From: Mesostigma viride
Lineage: Eukaryota; Streptophyta; Mesostigmatophyceae; Mesostigmatales; Mesostigmataceae
Reading direction: 5' to 3'
Assembly: GCA_009746045.1 (NCBI GenBank)
Contig: RPFO01000079.1
Location: forward strand, 2,850,828-2,912,827
DNA: 62,000 nucleotides
This document shows, piece by piece, positions 9,846 through 20,504 of the stretch. Each line of letters begins with the position of its first letter. Position 1 is the stretch's first letter. Under the pieces are notes generated by a model. That model was not told the origin of the DNA. It was given only the letters and a program-made list of their open reading frames with translations, and did no database searches. The position numbers and the translations under genes are program-made.

Positions 9846-10536
9846 TCATGAAGAAGCTTGAAGCCATCACTGCTCACACCGAGGCCCTGGCCTTACAGGT
9901 CCCAAAGATAGCGGAGGGCAGACGGCCACCATCGCATCCCAGCCACCCCGGCTGGATGCTGGCGACCTCCCGCCCCTCTCCTATGCGGACCTGCTGCGGT
10001 CAGCGACCGCCTCCACCACCGACGCCATCCGGCCACGAAGCTCCAGGAGCTGGAGGACCACGTACCGCCAGGCCAACCAACGGGAGGCCACCGACCGCGC
10101 TCGCCGCGAGTGCCGAGTGCTGCTGCGTCGCTTCCCCCAGAAGCCAGGTGAGACGTCAACCTCCCTTGCCGACGAGCTCAAGGACCAGCTCCTTACCCTC
10201 ATGGGCCTGGTAGGTGAGGTAGAACTGCGTGGGTGTCACCGCCTTCCCCACTCGAACGGGACAAGGCGGCTCCCCCACCAGTTCTGCTCACCTTCCCCTC
10301 CCGTGAGCTAGGACAAGCAGCGGTTCCTCTCTCGTCGCAAGCGGTTGCACGACCTCACCTGGACGCTGGACGACGACCTGACCCCCGCTCAGCAGCAGCA
10401 GCGACGCGACCTGTGGCCGGAGTACCTCCGCCACAAGCAGGACCCCCAGAAGCCCAAGGTGTACTGGAGGGGCGGGGACCTGATGATCAACCACAAGATG
10501 TGGACGCCCGGGTCCCGCGGGCTAGACTATAGCTAA
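9846..10536 (+). pseudogene. L1-ORF1-like protein, C-terminal half (frameshifted)
   Basis: Resumes the ORF1 protein after the LTR insertion: LMKKLEAITAHTEALALQVPKIAE, a SYADLLRS-type linker, an Arg-rich stretch (RARRECRVLLRRFPQKPGE), then a core with VLLTFPSRELG and DKQRFLSRRKRLHDLTW, followed by DDLTPAQQQQRRDLWPEY and PKVYWRGGDLMINHKMW. Basic FLSRR...LHDL, then LTPAQQQQR...LWPEY...YWRGG is the pattern of the RRM plus C-terminal domain of L1-type ORF1 proteins. The stop is at 10536. At least three frame changes separate the pieces. The minus-strand copy at 25441-26158 is the sister sequence. Confidence 0.7.
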
Positions 10537-10966
10537 TAGCCCTAGCTTGTATCCATTGGTAGTCACTGCCGCCATGGCAGCCATGCTTAGAACGTTTGCC
10601 TAGCCGTGCCAACATACCTAGTCACGTGCACCGCTAACGCACAGTACACAACCAGCCATGTAGCCCTAGCTTAGTCCTTGTTGTACAGCCATGCTACGTC
10701 TTGGCTATGATCAGTTTACTCGCCCACGCTCCTTGTTATGCCATGCTCACATGGGTCTTATTGCACCCACAGTTTGCCGGATCGTTAGCGTGTCCGTTTA
10801 GCTATATAACGTGCCCGAATGCAGCTGTGGCATGCCTATGGCATGAAGGAGACTGGGGGTCTCTGCCCTTTCTCCTGTTGTGCACACACATATGCAGGGA
10901 TTAAAAGCACTTCGGTGCTCCGTGACTACCCAACGGGAGCACGAGTTTAATTAATTAATTAATTAA
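10537..10966 (+). other. 3' UTR and tail of ORF1-only non-LTR element
   Basis: About 430 bp follow ORF1. The same sequence occurs inverted and interrupted (25361-25440 plus 14254-14579). Near the end are two hairpins: AGCAC-TTCG-GTGCT (10906-10919, a UUCG-type tetraloop) and a CGTG/CACG stem with a bulged A and CAAC loop (10921-10943). These are followed by the tail TTTAATTAATTAATTAATTAA (10946-10966). No second ORF lies between ORF1 and the tail. Confidence 0.7.
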
Positions 10967-10995
10967 GAGCATCGCCGCACGGTGCCACTTAATTG

Positions 10996-12147
10996 GCATG
11001 GTGAGTACTGAACGCCTGGCAGGTGTTTGGAGCGGTTTTACTGACTTCGCTGGCAGTGGTACGCCAGGCCAAGGTCCACAGTGTTGGTCTTTTGTGTTCG
11101 CCGCTGGCAGTTGCCAGCCTCAGCACGCTAAAGTTTCTAACCCCACGCCTTATGGTAGCACATTTCACCTCCGTCGAGGTGCGGTCTAACTAAACACCAC
11201 CTCACCGTGGGGCACCACCCGGGTGGGCTACGCACCCCACTGTAGTGGTCTACCTGAGTTGGACCGCCAGAAGTTTTTCACGGACTTGAGCAGAGCCTTG
11301 AGGGGGCCACCCCGGCCCGCCACTTTTTGGTTATGCTGCTCGACGCCATGCAATGCCACGCTCCCCGTGGGCACTGCTGGCAGTCGCTTTGCGCCTGCCA
11401 GCACGGCTGCTAACGACAACACTCCCCTCAGTCTGCCTTTTTGCGGGATAGCGGGATGGTTGCTGTCAACTGCCACTTCCAACGTCCCTCAGAGGACTTG
11501 GTCACTTTTCGGGGCCCTAACGGCCGTCAGGCCCGTTGTCTGGACTACTACGTGGTGGTACGGCAGCCCAGGTGCACCTCGGTTCGATCTGGACACCCGC
11601 GAGTGAACATTTGACACGCCCACGGTGTGCTCTGACCACCGGTTGGTGCGCGCGACCATTCGGCTCCGGTTCCATGTCCCCGAGCGCCGCGCCCGATGCA
11701 TGCAGTGGCCCGCCCTGACTGCCGGTCTGCCCTACGCCCGGTCCGGGGAGATCCTGAGGAATGGACGGACGCCGAGCACGAGCGGAACCGGTGCATGCCG
11801 ACTGGATCGAGTACCTGTCGGCCCCGGCTGGACGCCCGGGCGAACGTCGACGAGCTGGACAAGGGTGCTCCCAACGCCGCCATTTTTGCGGGCTTTGCGG
11901 CCCGTGCCCCGTTGCTGGCGGCCCGGCACCTGCCGGTCATGCCCGGCGCCGCCGCCCCGGCCCGCTCTATACATACTGCCAGGACCCCATGCAAGGTCTT
12001 GGCCGCCCGGCCGGCACCGCCTCAAGGTAACCGGGACCCGCTGCAGAAACCGGTGCTCAAGGCCGCCCTCGTGGAGGCCTACGAGCACGCTCAGGACACT
12101 GTCAGAGGCGGCCCAGCACTTGCATCACAGATGCCAAGGCATGCCAA
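10996..12147 (+). pseudogene. LINE ORF2, endonuclease (EEP) part, fragmented
   Basis: Pieces in successive frames match an L1/APE-type endonuclease: GQGPQCWSFVF, then VGYAPHCSGLPELDRQKFF (the YAP...R..FF segment before the GDFN region), a degraded GDFN stretch near 11340, SAFLRDSGMVAVNC, TFRGPNGRQARCLDYYVVV (the T......R.DY segment) and TPTVCSDHRLVRATIRL (catalytic SDH near 11627-11636). The first ~70 residues are missing. Downstream (11690-12147) is the linker between endonuclease and reverse transcriptase (VLKAALVEAYEHAQDTVRGG). The sequence stops at the tail of an inserted minus-strand element and probably continues at 28439. Confidence 0.65.
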
Positions 12148-12169
12148 TTAATTATAATTAATTAATTAA
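12148..12169 (-). repeat. (TTAA)n tail of minus-strand ORF1-only element
   Basis: TTAATTATAATTAATTAATTAA, read on the minus strand, is the terminal tail of the element whose 3' UTR is at 14254-14579. The piggyBac-like element is inserted in it at a TTAA. Confidence 0.6.
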
Positions 12170-14249
12170 CCCTTCAACTGTCAAAACTCGAACCACGAGA
12201 ACGGACTGAGTTTGGGTATCTTTGTGCGCCTGAGAGTAACTAGCCAAATAACATTTTCTGGCCCACCCTTGGAACCAAGCATGCTTTTATATCAAATAAT
12301 GTTTGGGAAATTTGGTTGGTCACATATCCATGCCCTACACCTGCTAAAAATAGCACCCCCCTCAGGGGGGTACAGTGCACATGGGGTTGGAGACATATAT
12401 AATGCATTATCGACCATTTACACAAATCAGTTGGCCCTGGCCTTTTAAAGGCAGGTTATTATAATCATAGACATGCCATCAATGCATTCACAACATGAAA
12501 TGTCACAAAACTGTGGACGCTAGCTACAAAATGGCCAAAGCCAGCTGGCACCGTTATAACGGTGCCAGCTGGCAGGGGTATAAATGGTAGCATAACAACA
12601 CAAAACTTTATTCCAATTGGCATGAAACAACAAGGGATGCCCAATTGGGCATCATGCACCATACCCAGGTGATAAAACAAGAGACCATGCCATATAACAC
12701 ATGCCAACATGCCGCAAGGGGCCAAAATGGCACTAGCGCGCGCGTGCGGTATACATAGCGCAAGACTAGCCAAGGGTGTAGCTAACTGTCAATTGGGCTA
12801 CCTGGCTATGTGCCAAACTACGGATTGCGCCTCTGGGTGCGCAGATCCTGCCTCCTACAAGGCCCTGTCAGCTGGGTGCCAGCTGCCAACGTGCGGGTCG
12901 TGCGGCCATTGGCCTCAGCCCATGCGCGGCCAGCCGGGCTGCGGGCTGACAAGGGCTGCATGGCACGCTGGCGGCGGGCGTTGTCGTCGTCGAGGCCAGC
13001 CACTGGCCCAGCGTGGAAGCTGAGATAAGCCAGCATATAAGACACAAGACCATGCTAAAAAATAGGTGAAAGGCTCATTAATCAAGGCCTCAAGCGCGCG
13101 TCAAAGGGGTGGCAAGGAGCTACATCACTAACCCACCCGATGAATGACAAAACACCTCCACGTTCTTTGCAACAATAAAGTAAACAAAATGAACAAGTTG
13201 GTAATGCTTCCATGCAAACAGGTATTGGGTATCTCCATGTTTGTCACATGCAATGGATGCAAAATCAGAAGGTGGGCGTTGGCCAGCAAAACAAGAAGCC
13301 ATGCCTAAAACTGGTCAGAAAAGAACTTGTCTCGGGCTGTTTGAGCCAGGAAAAGCATTGGGTAATCACCTTTACCATATTACTAACCAATACCAACCGT
13401 TATCACGCTATTTCCGTTGCAGCCTCAGCTAACAGCGACCAAACATGGTCCAAAATCTGCTTGACCTGATGGTATTCCACAACTATGACAAGCCGATGCG
13501 TAGAGGGAGCAAAACAACAAAATGACAATCACAAGCCCTCGATTATAACCCTGATATTAGTTATAAACGATAATACAACCATATACGGTTAACGGAACAC
13601 GCTAGGAGGCTAGAACGTACCAGGTCGGAACAGCAGATTACCTTTCCTGCGGGAGCCAGCACGCCCGATTCATGGACGTAGCCTCGAGCCTTTCCTGGCT
13701 GCCAATTCTAGCAAATCTGGTTGGGAACGACGTCAAAGGTTTATCCATGCGCAAATACCTCGAAAATTTCCGCCTAGCAACATGCAGCACTCGCACTGTC
13801 ACCGCCTGGCCGCTGACATGATTTGCTGCGCCAACCAGCACCCCGATGACCCATCTACGCATCTTCAAACGTTCCATGGCTGGGGATAAAACGTTTTTAG
13901 GACTTGAAAATCATGCCTACAAAATTTGAGTCCATTATGTCAAGCCATTCTCTCGTACCAGTCAGTTGTGTGCACCGCCATAGCCGTGCGCGTCAATATT
14001 TTTCATGCACGTCGGTCCCGTTGGACCATGGTACCCCCCTAACTTTGCTCAAGCATATCTCCCTGGCCAGGTGTCCAAAATACGGTCTGAATAGCGCCAG
14101 GCATAGCTTACGTCTAGATCTTTCGATCCCCCCAGGTTTGACCGTTAAATTATTATTGGCGCGGCGCCTGGTTCTGCCACAAACTCAGTCCGTTAGAGTG
14201 GCGCGAGTTCAACTGGCGCCACGAAAACGGACTCAGTACAGTTTAAGGG
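12170..14249. mobile_element. Non-autonomous piggyBac-like element (2080 bp)
   Basis: TTAA occurs on both sides (12166-12169 and 14250-14253), the exact target duplication of piggyBac. The ends are inverted: CCCTTCAACTGT at the left and the complement of CCCTTAAACTGT at the right (one mismatch). A subterminal ACGGACTGAGTTTG motif occurs near both ends in inverted orientation (about 12202-12216 and 14181-14196). I found no long frame with transposase features; the interior is GGCATGCC/CCAGCTGG-rich and non-coding. An unrelated (TTAA)n host makes the duplication alone weak evidence, but the CCC...GGG termini and subterminal repeats support the call. Confidence 0.65.
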
Positions 14250-14253
14250 TTAA

Positions 14254-14574
14254 CCCTTGCTTAACACGTGCTCCCGTTGGGGAGTCACGGAGCACCGAAG
14301 TGCTTGTAATCCCTGTGTGTGCACTACAGGAGAAAGGGCAGAGACCCCCAGTCTCCTTCATGCCAAAGGCATGCCACAGCTGCATTCGGGCGCGCTAGAG
14401 CTAAACGGACACGCTAACGATCCGGCAAACTGTGGGTGCAATAAGACCCATGTAAGCGTAGCATAACAAGTATAGCGTGGGCAAGTAATCTGAACATAGC
14501 CAGGGCGTAGCATGGCTGTACTAGGACTAGGCTAAGGCTATGGCTGGTTGTGTATCGTGTGTTGGTGGCACGTG
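14254..14574 (-). other. 3' UTR of minus-strand ORF1-only element (distal part)
   Basis: Reverse complement of 10620-10945 at high similarity, including the CAAC-loop hairpin (14267-14289) and the adjacent TTCG hairpin (about 14291-14304). It is separated from its ORF1 by the Ty3 element. Confidence 0.8.
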
Positions 14575-14579
14575 ACTAG
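14575..14579. repeat. 5-bp target-site duplication (left), ACTAG
   Basis: ACTAG here and at 25356-25360 flank the Ty3 element. The plus-strand copy of the host element shows the empty site (CCTAGTCACGTG near 10618). Confidence 0.9.
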
Positions 14580-15155
14580 TGTTACGTCGCGTAACAATTC
14601 GTTGTAGTTACGGACGTAAATTAGGTCTTTTGCCTCAGTTGTCCCTAGGTTTACGTTTAGGCTCCTACCGGGACATTATTGTCTTCGTAACAGTACTGTG
14701 GTACATTGGGTGCCGTTGGGCGCCGCGCCGCGTACTTTACTAGTGGTCCTGATCCTTTGGTAGAATGTAGTGGACCAGCGTGCATCAGTAGATGTAGTGG
14801 ACCAGCGTGCATCTGTAGGCGAGGGCCATGTCGGCCCGAGCGTGTTGGACCGTTGGTGACCATTTATGCGTGTTCTACCCCTTGTGTGTGCACTCGGCGT
14901 GTGTTAAATGAATTAACACATATAGGCTTGGGTCACGGCAGTGTAGTTGTGTTTCCTTCCTCTTTAATTCCTGGAGTAAACGGGTTTTGGTAAATGGTTG
15001 TATGGCGTATTATAGTAACACTTACGTTAATGCATTGAGATCAGCTCCGTCACGTTCGTCTTTCGCCAGAGGTTTGAGTAGAGGAGGCCTGACCAGTATA
15101 GGTAGTATCAGGCCCATTAGAGGTAGAGGTGGAGGTAGATATCCGCGGCGTAACA
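14580..15155 (+). repeat. 5' LTR of Ty3 element (576 bp)
   Basis: TGTTACG...CGTAACA. It contains an internal tandem duplication of about 26 bp (GTAGTGGACCAGCGTGCATC twice, near 14767-14815). Confidence 0.95.
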
Positions 15156-15156
15156 A

Positions 15157-15168
15157 TGGTATCGGAGG
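15157..15168 (+). other. Primer-binding site (initiator Met tRNA type)
   Basis: TGGTATCGGAGG starts one base after the LTR. TGGTATC is the start of the usual site complementary to the 3' end of initiator methionine tRNA. The gag-only element at 50-57 kb uses TGGTATCGAGCGG at the same position. Confidence 0.8.
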
Positions 15169-15659
15169 AACTTCAGTAGGTAGAGAACAAGACGACGATC
15201 CCTTGCCACATACGCCTTTTCAAGACCCCTTCCGCGTCCAGGAATACGAAGCCGACACGTCCTTGATAGGTAATGGGCGGGTCGCCTTCAAGCTAGGAGA
15301 GTAGTGCTGCCCGTTTCGGGACACGCTCTACCTGGATGCTAGACCTGCTCGCAGCGGATAAACCCTTTCGTAGTTAGCCTGTCCTTCGCCTTGTTTTCCT
15401 GCTTACGGTTGTTTCCTGTCATAGATAGGGAAGTATTACTGTCCGGAGACGATTAGCGTCGCAGTACCTACACCTTTTCCTTCGTGTTGCTGCTCATTAG
15501 ACGGCCGCACTCGCAGAAATTCACTGGGTCGCTGACTTTAGGACTACGAGCGCTGGACCGTTTTCGCCCTCGTCATTTCGGTGATCCAGATACCCCAGCT
15601 AAGTCGACTCCTACCCCTTCCACTCCTATCGTGACTACTCAAGAACAAGGTGCGTTACC

Positions 15660-16052
15660 ATGAGCCAGCGGCGATCTTTTACTGCTCCTTCCCATTCATC
15701 TAGTGATAATAGCTTAGCTAAATATTACGTAGTTATTACCCCTCAATGGTCAGCCATTTTCCTCTCTTGGTCAGATGCTAGGAAGATAGTGCAAAACCGT
15801 ACATATAATGTAATTAGGTATAAGAAATTTGTTACCTTCGAGGAAGCTCAACAATTCCTTATAGACCATAGTGTATCAGATCTAGGCCTACACGTACGTT
15901 CTACTCCTCATGGTCGCCCTCCTGTAGAAGCTCTAGATTTTGCTACCCCTCCTTCGTCTCCCCCTAAGAGGGCTGCATCCTCATCTAGCTTAGATACTCC
16001 TCTCACCTTAGAATTCGGTTCCCTATCCATTACTGTTGTTAAAAAGGATTGA
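15660..16052 (+). CDS. ORF0: RNase H1 hybrid-binding / viroplasmin-like domain protein
   Basis: A 130-residue intact frame between primer-binding site and gag. Residues about 21-66 show the pattern of the RNase H1 N-terminal hybrid-binding domain (Cauli_VI/viroplasmin family): KYYVVITPQWSAIFLSW, then A..IV, YKKFVTFEEAQQFL. The aromatic YYVV start, central Trp, and YK.F.T.EEA are the hallmarks. The C-terminal half is Ser/Pro-rich and disordered. The family binds RNA-DNA hybrids or dsRNA, so a role in reverse transcription or particle assembly is a reasonable inference. It is unusual for this domain to be a separate ORF upstream of gag. Confidence 0.7.
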   Translation: MSQRRSFTAPSHSSSDNSLAKYYVVITPQWSAIFLSWSDARKIVQNRTYNVIRYKKFVTFEEAQQFLIDHSVSDLGLHVRSTPHGRPPVEALDFATPPSSPPKRAASSSSLDTPLTLEFGSLSITVVKKD

Positions 16053-16175
16053 GTTAAATAGTTTCCTTCGTTTAAGCCATTAAAAGCTTTTTCTTTTCTT
16101 CCTTGCCTTAAATTAGGCCTTGTCCATTATCTTTGTTGCTTTCAGTTAGATTTCTAATCATTTATTTAATTAAAA

Positions 16176-17869
16176 ATGGATCCAGTGGGTGGTAACATGT
16201 CGCCTATACCTACCAATACTCCTACTATGAATAATATAATAATAATAATAACAACCATAACAACAATCGTGGTAACCGACGGGACTCACTTGAAACGGTG
16301 CACCATCTCACTCCTCAAGGTAATCTTCGTACCTCACCTCCTTCTCCTGTTGCTGGTGGTCGCCGTCGTCCCTCACTTACCCCTCCTACCTATGAACAAC
16401 GTATGCAAGTCAGATTTAGTGATGACCCTTCCCTTACCTTGAACCAGGCCCCTGCCCCTCCTGCAACCTTGGCTCAACCCCCAGCAGGTCCTCACTAACT
16501 AACAATGTTGCTAGGCCTCCTTCCCACCCTGTGCCTTCCATGCCTGCTTTAACACGGGTCGTGCCTCTGCCCCTGTCGGCCCTTCTGGGCGCCCTAGTGC
16601 AGTTCCCTTTTACCCACCTGCTTCCTGGTCCTACCCTGAGACGGCCTATGAGGCAGCCCAGGTCCCTACCCGTGTGGCTGATTTAGAAGTTAACAGTGAT
16701 TTCAGCACCATGCCCCTAGATGATAGAAATTATGATCATTTTGCCTACTCCTCTCTTCGTGAGCAATATACTGTCCCCTTTCTTATGGGCACCAGCCTGA
16801 AACGGTGGCCCCTTCTAGACCCCTACCCAAGACTTTTCCTCTTCCTTCCTTCTATCCCGCTTATATAGCAGTGGAAGATAGTGGCCCTATGGGAAAAACT
16901 GACTCTTCTAATCCCCCTAAGCCTCCTGCTCTTCCCCTCTTTGCTAACCTTCCCAAGCTGGATGTCAAGTCTACCCCTCAACAGTTTTTCACCTTTATTA
17001 TGTTGCTTACCCAGAACACAGAGTCGTGGCAGAATCATAATAGATGGCGTCTCTCTGATGCTGTGTTAGTTCCTCACTATCTTACAACCTGCATTACTCC
17101 TGAGCTTGCTAACCTCATTCAGTGTGAGTCTTTGGCCTCTCATGCCTACCCTAACTCTGTAGCAGAATTGTTTAAGCGTTTAGAGAACCATTTAGTCCCT
17201 CCTGATTCAGATTGGCAGGATAGATTAGCCTTTGGTACCTTGCAGCAGGGTACTAAATCATTTAAGGAGTATATGAAAGAGTTTGATGCTCAGATGGTAC
17301 GAATTAGGGATTTGTCGGGTGCAGAAGTACGTGCTCGCTTCCTCCAAGGCCTCAGTAGACCCTTATTACGTGAAGTCAAGCGCCAGTTCTCTGCCTACCG
17401 TTTTACTGATCTGCCCCTCAAGCATGTGCGCCAGCATCTCTTGCGTGTAGCAGATTTCTTCACCACCCCTTCTCTTCCTACCCGTTCCCGTATTAATAAT
17501 ATTATCCTTACCCCTGAGGAGGAGAACTCCTATGTAGAAGAATTAGATATCTGTGTTACTGACCTTTCAGCCCTTGATGTCTCTCATATCACATGCTATC
17601 ATTGTAAGGAAGTAGGTCATCTTAAACGTGAGTGCCCCAAGTTCCTTTCGGGTGCTCCCCCTCATCCCGACGCTCGCCCTCCTCGTACCCCTCAGCGTGC
17701 TCCTATTCGTCCTACTTCAGGACGCATTCCCTCAGCTACCCCTAGTAGGCTGAATGCTGTGCAGGCAGGACCCCAGGGTTCCCCTATGATAATCAGGCTC
17801 CCGCACCCTCTTCGCTCCCTCGTGACCCTCCAGCAGTGGCTTTTTCGCCAGGGTCTTCTTCGGGGTTAG
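16176..17869 (+). pseudogene. Ty3 Gag (capsid and zinc knuckle), frameshifted in N-terminal part
   Basis: The start at 16176 (MDPVGGNMSPIPTN) leads into an Asn-coding AAT/AAC repeat where the frame slips. It continues at about 16298 in another frame and again at 16805. The segment 16805-17869 carries the retrotransposon gag core (about 16960-17460): FFTFIMLLTQNTESW, LANLIQCESLASHAY, WQDRLAFGTLQQGTKSF, EYMKEFDAQM, RFLQGLSRPLLREV. A CCHC zinc knuckle CYHCKEVGHLKREC follows near 17595-17640. It forms the particle shell and packages RNA. A G-rich spacer follows (17882-17899). Confidence 0.85.
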
Positions 17870-18016
17870 TTCCTATGGATTTGGGGGGGGAGGGGGAACA
17901 GTAGGCCTGTCAGCCGGGGGTAACCTGGACAGGTCCTTAGATAGTACCCCAGATAAAATTTTTGCCTGCCTGTTTTTATAACCTCTGTAGGAGCTGAATC
18001 TTCCCTACCACTACGT

Positions 18017-18454
18017 GTGCGTCCTCTTATGTTCTTGAATGGTGGTTTAACCGTCCCTCACACTGTTGTAGACCCTTTCCTGCATGCTGATGAACTCTTG
18101 AATGTCTCTGTGTTGGTAGATAGCGGTGCGGCTAGCTCCTTTGTGAGCGAGGCCCTAGTTAGGCGTTTAGGACTAGTCCCTACCCCTCACACCAAACCCG
18201 TCACTGTTCATTATGCTGATGGTCGCACCAGTCATTCCCCGGGTACGGTGTCCCTTCCCATGGTTATACAAGGACGTACTGTCAACCTGACGGCCACTAT
18301 AGGCCCTATCACTACCGCTGATGTATTACTAGGATTAGATTGGCACCAGGATAATAAGATTACTATTAATTATGATACCATGGTCATTGGTTTCCAGATA
18401 GCTCTTACTGGGTACCGGAACGTCATTATAGATTGGAAAATTTATCCTTGGTAG
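18017..18454 (+). pseudogene. Ty3 aspartic protease
   Basis: SVLVDSGAASSFVSEALVRR contains the DSG active-site triad of retropepsins (about 18108-18167). DVLLGLDWHQDNKITINY (about 18322-18375) is the flap-distal ILG-type motif. It cleaves the polyprotein. It is separated from gag by stops and from RT by two frame changes; the linker continues at 18433-18762. Confidence 0.85.
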
Positions 18455-18797
18455 ATATTACTCCTCCTACACCTGTTGATCCTCCTGTGAGACCTATACC
18501 TGAAGTATTAATGTCCAATGATGAGTTGCGTTCTGAACTAAAGGAATATGGATATTTATTATGTATGTTCCTTCAGTTAGAAGTACAGGAGATACCTATC
18601 ACTAATAATAGTGTGGATATAGATATAAACACAGTGGATACAATAGGAGTGGGATTTACTGAAAATGAAATAGTAAGATACATGGCTGTGATAGATTCCT
18701 CAAAAGTTTTGAAGAAAAGACTCCTTCTTATCCTCCTCCTCGTTCTGTTTTACACCGTGTAGTTATCAAGGACGGTGCAGTTCCTACGCACTCTCCG
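18433..18797 (+). pseudogene. Protease-RT linker
   Basis: Frame 18433-18762 is an acidic linker; it shifts near 18700 into SVLHRVVIKDGAVPTHSP, the conserved H.I....P segment that starts Ty3 reverse transcriptases. Confidence 0.6.
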
Positions 18798-19562
18798 ATG
18801 TATAGAATGGGCCCTACCGAGTTAAAGGAACTAAAACAGATTTTAGTGTCATTATTAGAAGCAGGATTGATAGAGCCTAGTAACTCTCCCTACTCAGCTG
18901 GTGTCCTGTTAGTTCCTAAGCCAAATGGCAAGTTTCGCCTAGTTACTGATTATAGGAAGTTGAATGATATTACTGTGAAGTCTAAATACCCTCTACCTCG
19001 TATTGATGATATATTTAATAAGGTTAAAGGTTCCACTTGTTTCACAGTACTGGATTGTGCGGATGGTTTTTGGCAGTTGCGGATAGCTCCTGAGGATTGC
19101 CATAAAACCGCCTTTGCTACCCCTTTTGGTCATTACCAGTTTAGAGTAGCGGCTATGGGACTCTGTAACTCGCCTGCCTCTTTTCAAATGTTAATGAATG
19201 AAGTGCTTAGACCTGTTATGGGAAATTCTCACCTTCCTCAGGTGTCCTCTGATCTAAAGGATCCTTCCTTCTCCTCTGTTTCTTTATCTGAGCATGACCG
19301 TTCTTGTGCTCAAGCTTACTTAGATGATATTCTTATTTACTCTCCTGATTTTGAAACGCACCTACGTGATTTAAAGAAAGTATTAGAAATAATGGCTGAA
19401 AATTCTTTGTGGGCGCGCCGTGCTAAAGTTCGTTCGGGTAGGAGTGTCCCATTTTTAGGGCACGTTCTGTCAGATGCCGGGGTCGCTACCGACCCGGATA
19501 AAACTAAGTCAATTCAGGAATGGCCTACCCTACCGACGTTAAAGGTGTACGTAGTTTTCTAG
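18798..19562 (+). pseudogene. Ty3 reverse transcriptase
   Basis: All core motifs are readable: SNSPYSAGVLLVPKPNGKFR, LVTDYRKLN, FTVLDCADGFWQL (first Asp), FGHYQFRVAAMGLCNSPASF, AYLDDILIYS (catalytic DD, near 19317-19346), and SVPFLGHVLSDAGV. Between VLRPVMG and YLDD there are about 30 extra residues (near 19225-19315) where Ty3 elements normally have around eight. It ends in a frame change at about 19530. Confidence 0.95.
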
Positions 19563-20394
19563 GAATTGCTTCTTACTATAGGCGTTTTATCCCGCGTTTC
19601 GCAACTATAGCAGCCCCTATTAATCATTTATTAAAGAAGGATATCCCCTTTGTTTGGAGTAGTGAATGTCAGTCGGCTTTTCAGTGCCTAAAATCCCTAC
19701 TCCTTTCCCCTCCTGTACTCATCCTACCGGATACTACTAAACCCTTTGTTGTGGCTACAGATGCTAGTAAGGTAGCTATAGGTGGCGTCCTTCTCCAGGA
19801 TCAGGGTCAGGGCTTACAGCCAATTGAGTATATCTCTAGGACAATGCTCCCTGCGGAGCGTAACTATCCCGTACACCAGCAGGAACTCTTAGCTGTGGTG
19901 TATTGTTGCCACGCGTGGCAGCACTTTCTTAAAGGTGCTCAATTTGATGTCTGCTGAATGAACCCTGTGAGCTAGATCCTTATAGATTAGTTATCCAAAC
20001 GGATCACCGTCCCCTTACCCATCTTCTCTCCCAACCCAACCTTACCCCTCGGCAAGCGCGCTGGATGGAATTTTTAGCACAGTTTTCCCCTTTTAAACTT
20101 CAGTATGTCAAGGGTGTAGATAACATAGTACCAGATGCACTCTCTCGTCGTGCAGACTACTCCTTTTTCGAGGACCTTGATGTTCTCAATACTACTCTAG
20201 TTCCTACTACTATGGGTGTAACCCCTTATGGTGAACTACCTGATGATGAATCCTATGCCTACCTCTTTCATACAGCTGTTCGCATGCCTGATCTCCTTTC
20301 TCACGTAGGACTCTCTCTCCCGTGTGAGGCCCTTCCCGTGGCCTCGGTGGGGGGGAGGGGAAAAATAAAATTTCTATACCGCTTAGCCATATAG
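19520..20394 (+). pseudogene. Ty3 RNase H and connection
   Basis: KGVRSFLGIASYYRRFIPRF is the RT-RNase H connection. KPFVVATDASKVAIGGVL carries the first catalytic Asp, and PVHQQELLAVVYCCHAWQHF carries the Glu. A frame change near 19950 leads to LVIQTDHRPLTHLL with the next Asp. The tail is VKGVDNIVPDALSRRADY. It degrades the RNA strand during reverse transcription. Confidence 0.9.
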
Positions 20395-20504
20395 CGACTA
20401 GGTCAGGAAAGTCTTATGAAAACGTAGTCCCTCTAGGACCTCCCCTTCTCTTTGGCAAGGCGGTAGGAGATCTCTTTAAACCTGTTCTGGATACCTCTGT
20501 AGCG

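Noticed and set aside
12465-13023. Frames of about 100 aa inside the piggyBac-like element
   Set aside because: No DDD transposase motifs, and they contradict each other on the two strands.
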